Assembly (NCBI GenBank): GCA_023227945.1
Contig: JALOCC010000030.1
Coordinates: 1-22,795 of the forward strand
Source: Candidatus Omnitrophota bacterium
GTDB taxonomy: Bacteria > Omnitrophota > Gorgyraeia > Duberdicusellales > 4484-171
Reading direction: 5' to 3'
Length of the DNA: 22,795 bases
The notes under the pieces are model-generated. The model made no database searches. It had not been told where the DNA came from and was given only the letters and a program-made list of their open reading frames with translations. Of this stretch, positions 1 through 6,900 are shown piece after piece. Within the stretch, counting starts at the first letter, position 1; each line of letters opens with the position of its first letter. The position numbers and the translations under genes are program-made.

Positions 1-52
1 ATTCTTTTTTCCAGATGGGCCGAACCCACCGGCGGGGCGATTTTGATGTTTT
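1..52 (-). repeat. Exact inverted copy of the recombinase 3' coding region
   Basis: Bases 1-52 are an exact reverse complement of 4410-4461, which lies inside the intact serine recombinase and encodes residues around KNIKIAPPVGSAHLEKR. The match breaks at base 53 and runs off the window on the other side. On the minus strand the reading frame continues upstream into unrelated residues (ending ..AASKTEN-like, then NIKIAPP), so this is either the C-terminal end of a second, recombined recombinase gene or a dispersed fragment. The sequence shows the repeat; a second recombinase to the left of the window is inferred. Confidence 0.85.
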
Positions 53-230
53 CCGTCTTGCTCGCCTGCGCGGCTCGCAATCCGCACGCCAATTCCCGAA
101 TTGTCGTTAAAAATCAGAGGAGGAGAATTACCCCCACCCACCCAAAATTGTCTCACTGCTCGGGCTCCTGCGCCAGAGGCGCATCCGCTCCCTGCGCGAC
201 GAGCCAATTCCCTCCCCTTAATAATTTACC
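53..230. other. GC-rich non-coding stretch with hairpins
   Basis: No convincing gene is seen. The stretch is markedly GC-richer than the genes that follow. It contains a short hairpin (TGCGCC-AGA-GGCGCA, about 156-171) inside a looser GGCTC/GAGCC pairing, and a C-rich run (about 130-145). Its composition resembles the long inverted repeats downstream of the recombinase, so it may be a decayed member of the same repeat-linked sequence class. The open frame over 43-234 has no protein-like character. Confidence 0.4.
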
Positions 231-259
231 TTGACACATAGTGTAAAGTGCTGTAAAGT
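231..259 (+). promoter_or_regulatory. Sigma70-type promoter with direct-repeat operator, near-leaderless
   Basis: A perfect -35 TTGACA (231-236) is followed after 17 bp by a -10-like TAAAGT (254-259). The octamer TGTAAAGT occurs twice with a 10-bp period (242-249 and 252-259), one helical turn apart, and the second copy covers the -10. That arrangement suits a cooperative repressor, perhaps the HTH protein encoded immediately downstream. The expected transcription start falls at or next to the ATG at 267, so the message would be leaderless or nearly so. Confidence 0.6.
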
Positions 260-266
260 AACGACA

Positions 267-449
267 ATGGAGAAAAGATATAATCTTAGCGAAGCGGCTA
301 AAGAATTGGGTTTAACTCGTCAGGGCCTTTATTATTGGATAAAGAAGGGTTGGGCTACGCCTAAGCGAGATTATAAGGGGTATCCGGTTTTCACTGAAAT
401 TGATTTAAAAAAGATTAAAGAGTGGCGTGATAAGTTAGAGAATTTCTAA
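267..449 (+). CDS. Small MerR/excisionase-like helix-turn-helix protein
   Basis: This 60-aa protein is essentially one DNA-binding domain. The N-terminus (NLSEAAKELGLTRQGLYYWI, residues 6-25) is a MerR/excisionase-type helix-turn-helix, followed by the small wing (KGYPVFTEIDLKKI) typical of that fold. It has no effector domain. I chose the ATG at 267 over a TTG at 231, because the TTG is the -35 box of the promoter. The stop overlaps the next start by one base (TAATG), so it is coupled to the large TIR-like protein. In recombinase modules, proteins of this size act as excisionase/directionality factors or as repressors of the operon. Both roles are possible here, and the direct repeats at the promoter are a plausible binding site. 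Confidence 0.75.
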   Translation: MEKRYNLSEAAKELGLTRQGLYYWIKKGWATPKRDYKGYPVFTEIDLKKIKEWRDKLENF

Positions 450-2278
450 TGGAAAATAAAGAAGCAGTTAGATATATTAACGATTTAATTCAAAATATCC
501 TTCCTGGGGTGGCAATCGATATCCATCAGCAAAACCATTTTAACTATTCTTTTAACGTCAAAAATAACGGAGAATCATGTAATATCATTTTCGGGCGCGA
601 TGATATGGATGATTTTGATAAAGCTCTGCAAAGTGATCATAACTCTGATTATTATCGTGGATTAGAGGGGAGTATTAAATTTAAAATTTATATCTCATTA
701 GGAAAAGCTGGTCTTATCCCTAAATTTCCGATTGCTAAACAAATTTTGGATGAAAAGCGAGATTGGCATAATGATGTTATGGTCCATTTTGTTCGAGAAG
801 ATTGGTTTTATAAGGTTTTAGAGGTCGGACTTAAAGACCTAAAAATGTTTCTGGAAGATATTATAGAAAAACATGGTCCTCAATCAGAGATTGAAAATGA
901 ACTGGAACATATCGAAGGATTATTGTCCTATTACAATAAACATAAAAGTTTTGAGGAAAGAGGAGCCTCTGACGTTAGTCTGGGTTATCTGAAAGCGGCA
1001 GCTATTGCCGTGGTTCTTAAAAAAGAAAAAGAGTGTCAAGAAATAAAAATTCCACGCGTTTTGCAAACTAAAAATAAAGAAATCTATGATATTGTTGATG
1101 AACTAAGAAAAGATTTTTTTCTACAGACAAAAATGCCAGATTGCGTGTATGATTATGCTGAAAATATTAATTTAGGTCATGGGAGGAAAGAAGATGAATT
1201 TCAGATGGTCAATATCCCTTGCGGGCCTTTAGCAAAACAGACATGCGATTTGAAAACAAAAATTGATCAGGATTTTTCTAAGAAAAATATTTTTATTGAT
1301 ATCCCATATACTAACTATGAAGATTGTGAATTAGCTTTAAGAGAATTATTGAAAGAATTTGGGTTTAACCCGGTCGTCGCTAAAGACAGGTTAACTTGCA
1401 ATGCAGTCCTTTGTAAGGTTTGCAAATTAGTAAAAATATGTAGATTTGGAATTGTAGACATATCTTCTGCAAGTAATAGTGTTGCTTATGAATATGGATT
1501 AATGCATGGATTAGGCATGAAAGTTTGTCTTTTGTTACGTACAGAGAGTGAAAAGTTTACTGATATAGAAGGATTGGAACATATCTCTTACTCGGGGTTA
1601 ACTAGCCTTAAGATTGCAGTTTCAAGGTGGATTCTAGATAATATTGATGACATTAATCGTTCTTTAGTGGAAGAATTTATTTCAAAAAATGAGAGCTTAC
1701 TCAAAGAAAATGGGGATACACCTTTGCAACTCCTATTACCTAAATCCATTATTGAATCGTCAAGAGAAGTAGGGTTGCAACCTGTTGACTCAAAAATTCT
1801 TGAAATATTGGGGGACATTATTATTGCAAAGGAAGATGTGGGAATGATTGTAGAAACCATAGCAGAAGTTATAAAAAATGCAGAAAAATATAAAATTTCT
1901 CAAGAGGATGTTTTTGAATCATTAGATGTGTTGGAATCAAGATATTTTTTGAAAATTTTAAAACATCTTGGTGATCCAAAAACCTATCATCTTAGTATTT
2001 CGATATCCGGATTTCTTAAGTATTGTGAATTATATTTAAGAAACTTTGGAGAAATAGTAAAAAGTATAGCCTATGAGATATTAAAAAATAATATTATGTC
2101 CAGCAAGGAGATATCTCAAAAAGTTAATTGTAAGCCAATAGTAGCATATGCTTTATTCAAGTTTTTAGAGGAAAATGACTATATAATGGCTTCAGAACAT
2201 GCGATAACGCAAGATATTGTAATTTACGACCTTAAAGGCGATGGTAAAAGATGGTTCAATGATGTTCTCAATTCTTAA
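449..2278 (+). CDS. TIR-like / nucleoside deoxyribosyltransferase-like protein with C-terminal winged-helix region
   Basis: This 609-aa soluble protein has three recognisable parts. Residues 1-270 match nothing I know. Residues about 278-405 look like the TIR-like/nucleoside 2-deoxyribosyltransferase-type Rossmann fold: an opening strand IFIDIPYTNYEDCE, a cysteine cluster (C317, C322, C325, C331), then GIVDISSASNSVAYEYGLMH with D337 and E348. In that superfamily the Glu of the YE-x-G motif is the usual N-glycosidase (NADase or nucleosidase) catalytic residue. Residues about 480-609 are helical and end in a winged-helix-like segment (SSKEISQKVNCKPIVAYALF). The gene is AT-rich compared with the recombinase downstream. 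It overlaps the HTH gene by one base and precedes a dead recombinase start by 9 bases. A defence or toxin effector role is inferred from the fold class and the mobile context; it could instead be a nucleotide-binding regulator. Confidence 0.6.
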   Translation: MENKEAVRYINDLIQNILPGVAIDIHQQNHFNYSFNVKNNGESCNIIFGRDDMDDFDKALQSDHNSDYYRGLEGSIKFKIYISLGKAGLIPKFPIAKQILDEKRDWHNDVMVHFVREDWFYKVLEVGLKDLKMFLEDIIEKHGPQSEIENELEHIEGLLSYYNKHKSFEERGASDVSLGYLKAAAIAVVLKKEKECQEIKIPRVLQTKNKEIYDIVDELRKDFFLQTKMPDCVYDYAENINLGHGRKEDEFQMVNIPCGPLAKQTCDLKTKIDQDFSKKNIFIDIPYTNYEDCELALRELLKEFGFNPVVAKDRLTCNAVLCKVCKLVKICRFGIVDISSASNSVAYEYGLMHGLGMKVCLLLRTESEKFTDIEGLEHISYSGLTSLKIAVSRWILDNIDDINRSLVEEFISKNESLLKENGDTPLQLLLPKSIIESSREVGLQPVDSKILEILGDIIIAKEDVGMIVETIAEVIKNAEKYKISQEDVFESLDVLESRYFLKILKHLGDPKTYHLSISISGFLKYCELYLRNFGEIVKSIAYEILKNNIMSSKEISQKVNCKPIVAYALFKFLEENDYIMASEHAITQDIVIYDLKGDGKRWFNDVLNS

Positions 2279-2287
2279 TATCAGGCA

Positions 2288-2420
2288 ATGAATATGTTTA
2301 TAGGGATTTATATTAGAGTCTCAACCGAAGACCAAGCGTAGGAGAATTATTCTCTTGAAGTGCAATGACAATATTTAATCTATTATGAAAAATTAAAGCA
2401 GAGTCGTAGGAATTGATTGA
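2288..2420 (+). pseudogene. Dead N-terminus of a serine recombinase
   Basis: From the ATG at 2288 the frame reads MNMFIGIYIRVSTEDQA, stop, ENYSLEVQ, stop, QYL. It matches the start of the intact recombinase (MKVVFYTRVSTEDQAKEGYSLEVQREYLE) residue by residue, including the catalytic-Ser motif YxRVSTEDQA. The two stops (TAG at 2339-2341 and a TGA shortly after) stand at the Lys and Arg positions, each one base change from a sense codon. Similarity fades by about 2420. It starts 9 bases after the TIR-like gene, where a co-transcribed recombinase would be expected. It is therefore probably the original recombinase of the upstream HTH/TIR-like pair, now replaced or truncated. Confidence 0.85.
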
Positions 2421-2432
2421 GGAGTGAAATAG

Positions 2433-2948
2433 ATGAAAAAGAAACTGTGGGATGAAAAAAAATATACTGATATTTTAAAAGAAGTTGGTGAGGGGCGTTA
2501 TAAAATCTTCAATCCAGATGACCCTTTTATATCGTATTTGTCGCCTGGATTATTTGATAAGTATGAATATAAATTTAACTGTGTTTGTCTTGCTACATCC
2601 ACAACTATTGCTACTGCGACAGTGGATTACAAGTGCGAAGGGTTTCTTATACCGAAACATTCTCAGGTAGTGTTATGGCGCAATTTTCGCTATTGTACTC
2701 ATGACGGATCACCTCACCTTAATGCAGATGATAATATTATATTTCCTGACCAATCTGGCGATGTATGGAAAGTTTCTAAAACAGATGCCTACGATCATTA
2801 TGTCGCAATTGCTTCATGGGCAGGACTTCAGACTATCACATCGGTCTATCATTTACCCGATCAACCTTGTGGTTTGTATCCGCAGTATATTGAGAAGGGC
2901 GCAAACGTGCCAGTGAAATTTGTTAAAGTTGAAAGCGATAAACCATGA
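2433..2948 (+). CDS. Unknown 171-aa protein coupled to the recombinase
   Basis: I do not recognise this family. The protein is soluble, with no signal peptide or TM segment, and looks beta-rich in the middle (CVCLATSTTIATATVDYKC, then KHSQVVLWRNFRYC). It has four cysteines between residues 50 and 91 and an aromatic-rich C-terminal half. A GGAG ribosome-binding site sits about 9 bases before the ATG. Its stop overlaps the recombinase start as ATGA (2945-2948), a strong sign of translational coupling, so it is probably made in proportion to the recombinase. It could be a recombination accessory factor or a cargo gene held just upstream of the integrase. It is inserted between the dead recombinase start and the live one. 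Confidence 0.6.
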   Translation: MKKKLWDEKKYTDILKEVGEGRYKIFNPDDPFISYLSPGLFDKYEYKFNCVCLATSTTIATATVDYKCEGFLIPKHSQVVLWRNFRYCTHDGSPHLNADDNIIFPDQSGDVWKVSKTDAYDHYVAIASWAGLQTITSVYHLPDQPCGLYPQYIEKGANVPVKFVKVESDKP

Positions 2949-4645
2949 AAGTAGTTTTTTACACTCGCGTATCAACCGAAGATCAAGCTAAAGAAGGCTA
3001 TTCGCTTGAGGTCCAAAGGGAATATCTTGAATCTTTTGCTGAACGTGAAGGTTTTGAAATCTTCAAAGTTTACTGTGATGATGGTATAAGCGCTTATTCA
3101 ACACGCAGACCTGCGTTACAGGGGTTACTTGCTGACGCGAAGGCAAAGCGGTTTGAGTTAGTGCTGGTTTATAAAATAGACAGGTTTAGCCGGAATCTTA
3201 AAGACTTACTGATTTTGGTTGATGAGCTTTTGGGCTATGGCGTGGGGTTTAAGTCTGCCACAGAGCCGTTTGATTCTACAACGTCAGCCGGAAAGTTGAT
3301 GTTTCAGCAATTGGGTAGCTTTGCGGAGTTCGAGCGCAATAGGTTAGCGGAGCGTGTATTCCCCGGCATGATTAAAGGTGTTCAGGCTGGGAATTGGCAG
3401 GGCGCTCGGTATGCGCCATTTGGGTATCACTATAACAAGCCGGAAAAGCTTCTTGAGGTGGTTGATGATGAGGCAAAGGTTGTCCGGTTGATTTATCAGA
3501 TGTATCTTGAAGGCAGAAGCACGCGGGATATTGTTAATTATTTGAATCGCAATGGTTTTAAATCCCGCGCCGGTTTAAAGTTTTACGATAAGTTTATCGG
3601 TGATGTTTTGAAGAACCGCATTTATACCGGCCAACTTATTTGGAATAAAAAGCATTACGACAAGAACCAGAAAACCAAAAAGCATTTCAAATATGTCAAA
3701 AATGACCCTGCCAAAATTATTATTTCCCAAGGCCGTCACCAGCCGATTATTTCCTTGGAAGATTTTGAGAAAGCTCAAAATCTTCTTGCCAATAAAAAAC
3801 GCACTTGGCGGCCAAGAGTAAGAAATCAGGAATATCTTTTATCTGGCTTGTTAAGTTGTGCCAAGTGTAATTCAAATTATTGCGGCAACCTTTCCATATC
3901 TAATCATCATACCGGTATCAAGAAGCGCTGGTATCGTTGTTCCGGTCCGCTGTCCCACGGCATTAGGTGCAAGAACCGCGCCGTCAAAGCCGCCGAAGTT
4001 GAAGCCTTGACTGACAGTGTTGTTGCTCGTTTAGTGGAAAGTGAGGGGTTTAAAGACAGCCGATGGACGACCGTGACTGGCACAAATGGGAGTTTTTCCG
4101 CGTTTTTTGACCAAAACCCTGCCAGTCTTCGCCAAGAGCTTGTTGAAAACAAGCAAAAACAAGGAAAGCTTACTGACGCTTACCTGGATAATTTGCTTGG
4201 CGAAGACGTTTTTCATGCTAAGATGGATGAGCTTCGTTTGCGCGAAGATGAGCTGAAGAAAAACCTTGCCGGCATTGAACTTTTGGCGCTTGAGCGTGAG
4301 CGCTCCGAGGGGTATCTGAACAGGGTTAAGGACTTTCTTGACGGTTACGACGAAGGGCTTACCAAGGTAGGTTTTGAACACAAAAGGCAGATGGCCGGAC
4401 TGCTTTTTAAAAACATCAAAATCGCCCCGCCGGTGGGTTCGGCCCATCTGGAAAAAAGAATTTCTTTTGCCTTTTTTGAACCATTTAATTTTATATTTTC
4501 TGAAGCGCGCGCAAATATTTTAGACAGGAAAAATCTATGCAAAATTCAAATTCCGGAAAAAAAGTCTGCATACGCACATTCGGTTGACCCTTGGTTCGTT
4601 TTATACAAGTCTCTCAAAAACATCCTTCCGTTGCTTTTGGTATGA
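2945..4645 (+). CDS. Large serine recombinase (integrase)
   Basis: This 566-aa site-specific recombinase cuts and rejoins DNA through a phosphoserine link. The resolvase catalytic domain spans residues 1-145, with catalytic S10 in YTRVSTEDQA, the DR-x-SRN motif (YKIDRFSRN, 77-84) and the AEFERNRLAERV helix. The 'recombinase' domain follows (about 155-265). Next is a zinc ribbon with C305/C308 and C332/C342. A charged coiled coil (about 395-455) then precedes a C-terminal tail. All catalytic parts look intact. The start overlaps the 171-aa ORF by ATGA. The last ~20 residues (from SVDPWFVLYK) are encoded inside the long repeat at 4579-4941, so the natural C-terminus may have been replaced at a recombination point. 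It most likely moves the local element. Which DNA segment it mobilises, and its att sites, are not proven by the sequence. Confidence 0.93.
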   Translation: MKVVFYTRVSTEDQAKEGYSLEVQREYLESFAEREGFEIFKVYCDDGISAYSTRRPALQGLLADAKAKRFELVLVYKIDRFSRNLKDLLILVDELLGYGVGFKSATEPFDSTTSAGKLMFQQLGSFAEFERNRLAERVFPGMIKGVQAGNWQGARYAPFGYHYNKPEKLLEVVDDEAKVVRLIYQMYLEGRSTRDIVNYLNRNGFKSRAGLKFYDKFIGDVLKNRIYTGQLIWNKKHYDKNQKTKKHFKYVKNDPAKIIISQGRHQPIISLEDFEKAQNLLANKKRTWRPRVRNQEYLLSGLLSCAKCNSNYCGNLSISNHHTGIKKRWYRCSGPLSHGIRCKNRAVKAAEVEALTDSVVARLVESEGFKDSRWTTVTGTNGSFSAFFDQNPASLRQELVENKQKQGKLTDAYLDNLLGEDVFHAKMDELRLREDELKKNLAGIELLALERERSEGYLNRVKDFLDGYDEGLTKVGFEHKRQMAGLLFKNIKIAPPVGSAHLEKRISFAFFEPFNFIFSEARANILDRKNLCKIQIPEKKSAYAHSVDPWFVLYKSLKNILPLLLV

Positions 4646-4941
4646 AATATGCACCGCCCGCTGGGGCGGGCTTGGTGGGTGGTGGAGTCTCCGTTCGCCT
4701 TCGCTGCCGCTCGGCTCACTGCCTCGCTCGCTGGGCCGCTCGCTCTCTCAAGCAGTCTTGCCTCGCGCTCCCTGCGCCGCTAGGGCGGCTCCGGGGCTCG
4801 GCAAGCCTGCGGAACCACGTTTATCCCGCGGTCGTAGCGTTTTGATACCCTTCCTCAAGGCACCCGCTTTCGTCAGGCTTTTGCGCTTCGCGCAATTTTT
4901 TCCCTTTTCAATAAATCCTTTTCGGCTGGCGGCGGGGGAAA
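4579..4941 (+). repeat. Left copy of a ~360-bp long inverted repeat
   Basis: This stretch is nearly identical, in reverse complement, to 21938-22301. It begins inside the recombinase 3' end (at TTGACCCTTGGTTCG) and ends at GGCGGGGGAAA, after which the two copies diverge abruptly. It is GC-rich and hairpin-rich, for example CCGCCC-GCTG-GGGCGG just after the recombinase stop. One block of about 45 bases (roughly 4679-4722) differs between the copies, while the flanking blocks match almost base for base. The open frames over it (4584-5051, 4591-4845) are low-complexity Ala/Arg/Ser-rich translations of GC-rich repeat and are not credible genes. Confidence 0.9.
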
Positions 4942-5059
4942 TATTAAGGTGTTATTCCTCTTTCTTTATGTGGGTGAAGGCAAGCGCACAAAGTCCGTTG
5001 TGGAAATCCGAAGGATTGAAACAGGACGACTGCGATTGCCGAGAAAAGTGAACTATTGA
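4942..5059 (+). other. Possible orphan C-terminal gene fragment next to the repeat
   Basis: Right after the left repeat ends, one + frame reads a protein-like tail (VGEGKRTKSVVEIRRI, then ETGRLRLPRKVNY) with a stop at 5057-5059. It has no start of its own, and in frame it runs back only into the repeat. It could be the 3' end of a gene cut by insertion of the repeat, or chance. I could not assign a family. Confidence 0.3.
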
Positions 5060-5080
5060 TTCCTAAATATTATTTTGTAA

Positions 5081-5929
5081 TTATATTATTCTGTATGGTA
5101 TATTGGATTTATAGATTTTACAAGAATCATCCAAACCACACTCATTTATAAGCAGCGAAACAGACTTAGCTAAGAGTTCTTGGTTAGCTGCAGGACCAAC
5201 CCAAATTTCTTTAAAAATTGATGAAAAATTTTCTTTGAAATCAAACAAAAAATAAGGCACATATAATTTACCTTTAAGCTTGTTGGGTAACTTTTCTGGG
5301 AAGGGTATCGCTATTCTAATTTCTTTTTCTTCTTGAAAACCTTCATGTTTAACAAAACAAGCTAAAAGAGAAATAAGCATACCGACTCTGGCTAAAGCAT
5401 CTGCTGGATCATTGGTATATGCTGAAATAAAACCAGAAATTTTCGCAAGAAAATTAGAACAAGACCCATCAAAGGAATCACCATACAATACATCTCCAAT
5501 AATAAAATTATTTTCTTTGCAAATTCGTTTCATAAGGCCTGCGTCAAAACCTATGCATATACCACCACCCTTATCTCCATAGCCTCGCCATTGAGATAAT
5601 GATTCTTTTAAAGCCGTGAACGATCCCACACAAGGATTATCTTTATCCTTATCCTTTTTTATAATATTAATAAATTTCTTAAAACTCTCTTCCATTTCCT
5701 TTGTTTTGTCGCTGACCATTTTTAACAATTTTTCTTGAAACATATTTAAACCCCAATCATATTCGCTATAGTCATTCATCCATGAGATATGAGAAAAATG
5801 CATGCACTCATTTTTCATTATTTTCTCTAATGAATCCATGCTAGTATAGTGATATAAAACTTGGATTTTATCGGTCAAAGCTGTATTACCCAAGACTTCT
5901 TGGACAGTTAAATCGGATTTTTCTGACAT
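5081..5929 (-). CDS. DUF2971 domain protein
   Basis: This 282-aa soluble protein carries the DUF2971 hallmarks: an N-terminal LYHYTS (25-30) followed by a MNDYSE-type segment (51-56), then SFT (103-105) and the signature LSQWRGYGDKGGGICIGF (111-128). The C-terminal half is less conserved. The family's biochemical function is unsettled, and members are often found in accessory or defence-type islands. A clear AAGGAG site sits 5 bases before the ATG. It is the last gene of the minus-strand series and ends about 140 bases short of the left inverted repeat. A candidate terminator precedes it (5984-6010), so it may have its own promoter or depend on read-through. Confidence 0.8.
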   Translation of the reverse strand: MSEKSDLTVQEVLGNTALTDKIQVLYHYTSMDSLEKIMKNECMHFSHISWMNDYSEYDWGLNMFQEKLLKMVSDKTKEMEESFKKFINIIKKDKDKDNPCVGSFTALKESLSQWRGYGDKGGGICIGFDAGLMKRICKENNFIIGDVLYGDSFDGSCSNFLAKISGFISAYTNDPADALARVGMLISLLACFVKHEGFQEEKEIRIAIPFPEKLPNKLKGKLYVPYFLFDFKENFSSIFKEIWVGPAANQELLAKSVSLLINECGLDDSCKIYKSNIPYRII

Positions 5930-5983
5930 CTAATCTCCTTCTACCCAACCACCATCATCTATGTTTTATATTAAATAAAATGG

Positions 5984-6010
5984 GGCAAACGAGTCTCGTA
6001 CCTCTTTGCC
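5984..6010 (-). terminator. Candidate intrinsic terminator
   Basis: Read on the minus strand, GGCAAA (6010-6005) pairs with TTTGCC (5989-5984) around a small inner ACGA/TCGT stem, followed by CCATTTTATTTAAT. It lies between the 286-aa gene and the DUF2971 gene. The stem is modest and the T-run interrupted, so it may be weak or only partly effective. Confidence 0.35.
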
Positions 6011-6024
6011 AACCGCTTCAAATT

Positions 6025-6885
6025 TCACGCGGGCGTTTTCTTTTCGGCAGAAAGGAGGTTAAGACATCGGGTTGCCTTTTCCCATGCATCATGAAAGAAA
6101 CCCTCCTTCTCCAGATGATTCCTAAATTCAGTTAGCTTTGAAATCAATTCCACCTTATTGTTGCCCGCCTTGATTACAGCATCAAAAGCTTTGTCATCAG
6201 CAGTTAATTTCAGAGATCCTTTAACCGGCAAATCAATATCTTTAAAATGATAACGATTTAGCAATCTAATTGCCCCTAAAAGCGCGAGTTCAATCTTCAT
6301 TTCTTGCGACACCCTGAACCCTATTTTTTCTTGAAAAAGTAGAGCAACTCGTTCTTGCAAAAATACCAACCGCTCGTAAGGCTCTTCACAATCTCTATGA
6401 TGCAAAGTGCCATCGCCATCTTGAACTGGGAATGAATCGCGCATGGCCTCAAGCACTAGGTCAAGAGCGAAAATGCAATCCTGATCTAAAAAAAGTTGAT
6501 GATCATAATAGGACTTTTTAAGTTTGTCGTATTCGCCAGTAGGTACCGGTGCTTGTTCTTGCCATCCTAACTCTGAATCATACCCAACATCAAACCACTT
6601 TTGTTTAGTTTCAGCAATCTGGCTAAGAATAGAAGCAAACGCCAAGCGTTGATGTTCAAAAAAGAGGGATGTTCGAAGTTGATACAACTGATGTTCGTGT
6701 AATGCTGACTGCATATTGGAGTTAAGCTCGGCCTTATATGCTTCAAGCCTTTGAGCATACTCGTGCTTTATACTTTCCTTTATGCGCTCAGAAATCCAAT
6801 TACGCAAAAGCCATACTAACAACGCACCAGAAAGACCGCCCGATATTATATTAAGAATTATCTCCATAAAATTATCTTCCATCAT
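6025..6885 (-). CDS. Membrane-anchored coiled-coil protein, unknown function
   Basis: This 286-aa protein has one N-terminal TM segment (about residues 8-27, IILNIISGGLSGALLVWLL). A charged helix follows that is likely coiled coil (SERIKESIKHEYAQRLEAYKAELNS, 32-56). The rest is a largely helical cytoplasmic domain (about 60-280) with no motif I know. Three ATGs lie close together. The third (6867) has GGAAG at a good distance upstream, so the true start may be M7 rather than M1. It begins 15 bases after the disrupted gene 6901-7325. The TM plus long helix plus helical domain layout is common in accessory-region proteins of unknown role. Confidence 0.65.
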   Translation of the reverse strand: MMEDNFMEIILNIISGGLSGALLVWLLRNWISERIKESIKHEYAQRLEAYKAELNSNMQSALHEHQLYQLRTSLFFEHQRLAFASILSQIAETKQKWFDVGYDSELGWQEQAPVPTGEYDKLKKSYYDHQLFLDQDCIFALDLVLEAMRDSFPVQDGDGTLHHRDCEEPYERLVFLQERVALLFQEKIGFRVSQEMKIELALLGAIRLLNRYHFKDIDLPVKGSLKLTADDKAFDAVIKAGNNKVELISKLTEFRNHLEKEGFFHDAWEKATRCLNLLSAEKKTPA

Positions 6886-6900
6886 CTAAAACTAATACGT

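Noticed and set aside
43..234. Open frame of 63 codons at the window start
   Set aside because: It lies over GC-rich repeat-derived sequence, has no RBS and no protein-like pattern; its first bases are the antisense of recombinase coding sequence.
231..266. TTG start giving 12 extra residues to the HTH protein
   Set aside because: The TTG is the first three bases of a perfect TTGACA -35 box, and the ATG at 267 fits the fold.
2339..2370. Stop-codon readthrough or recoding (TAG as pyrrolysine, TGA as selenocysteine) in the recombinase fragment
   Set aside because: Two different stops at Lys and Arg positions, followed by rapid loss of similarity, indicate decay; other genes use both stops normally.
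4031..4447. 138-codon minus frame inside the recombinase
   Set aside because: Antisense shadow of a clearly coding region.
4584..5051. 155-codon frame and overlapping 84-codon frame after the recombinase
   Set aside because: They are low-complexity Ala/Arg/Ser/Leu translation of the GC-rich inverted repeat; the same frames recur in the right copy simply because the DNA is repeated.
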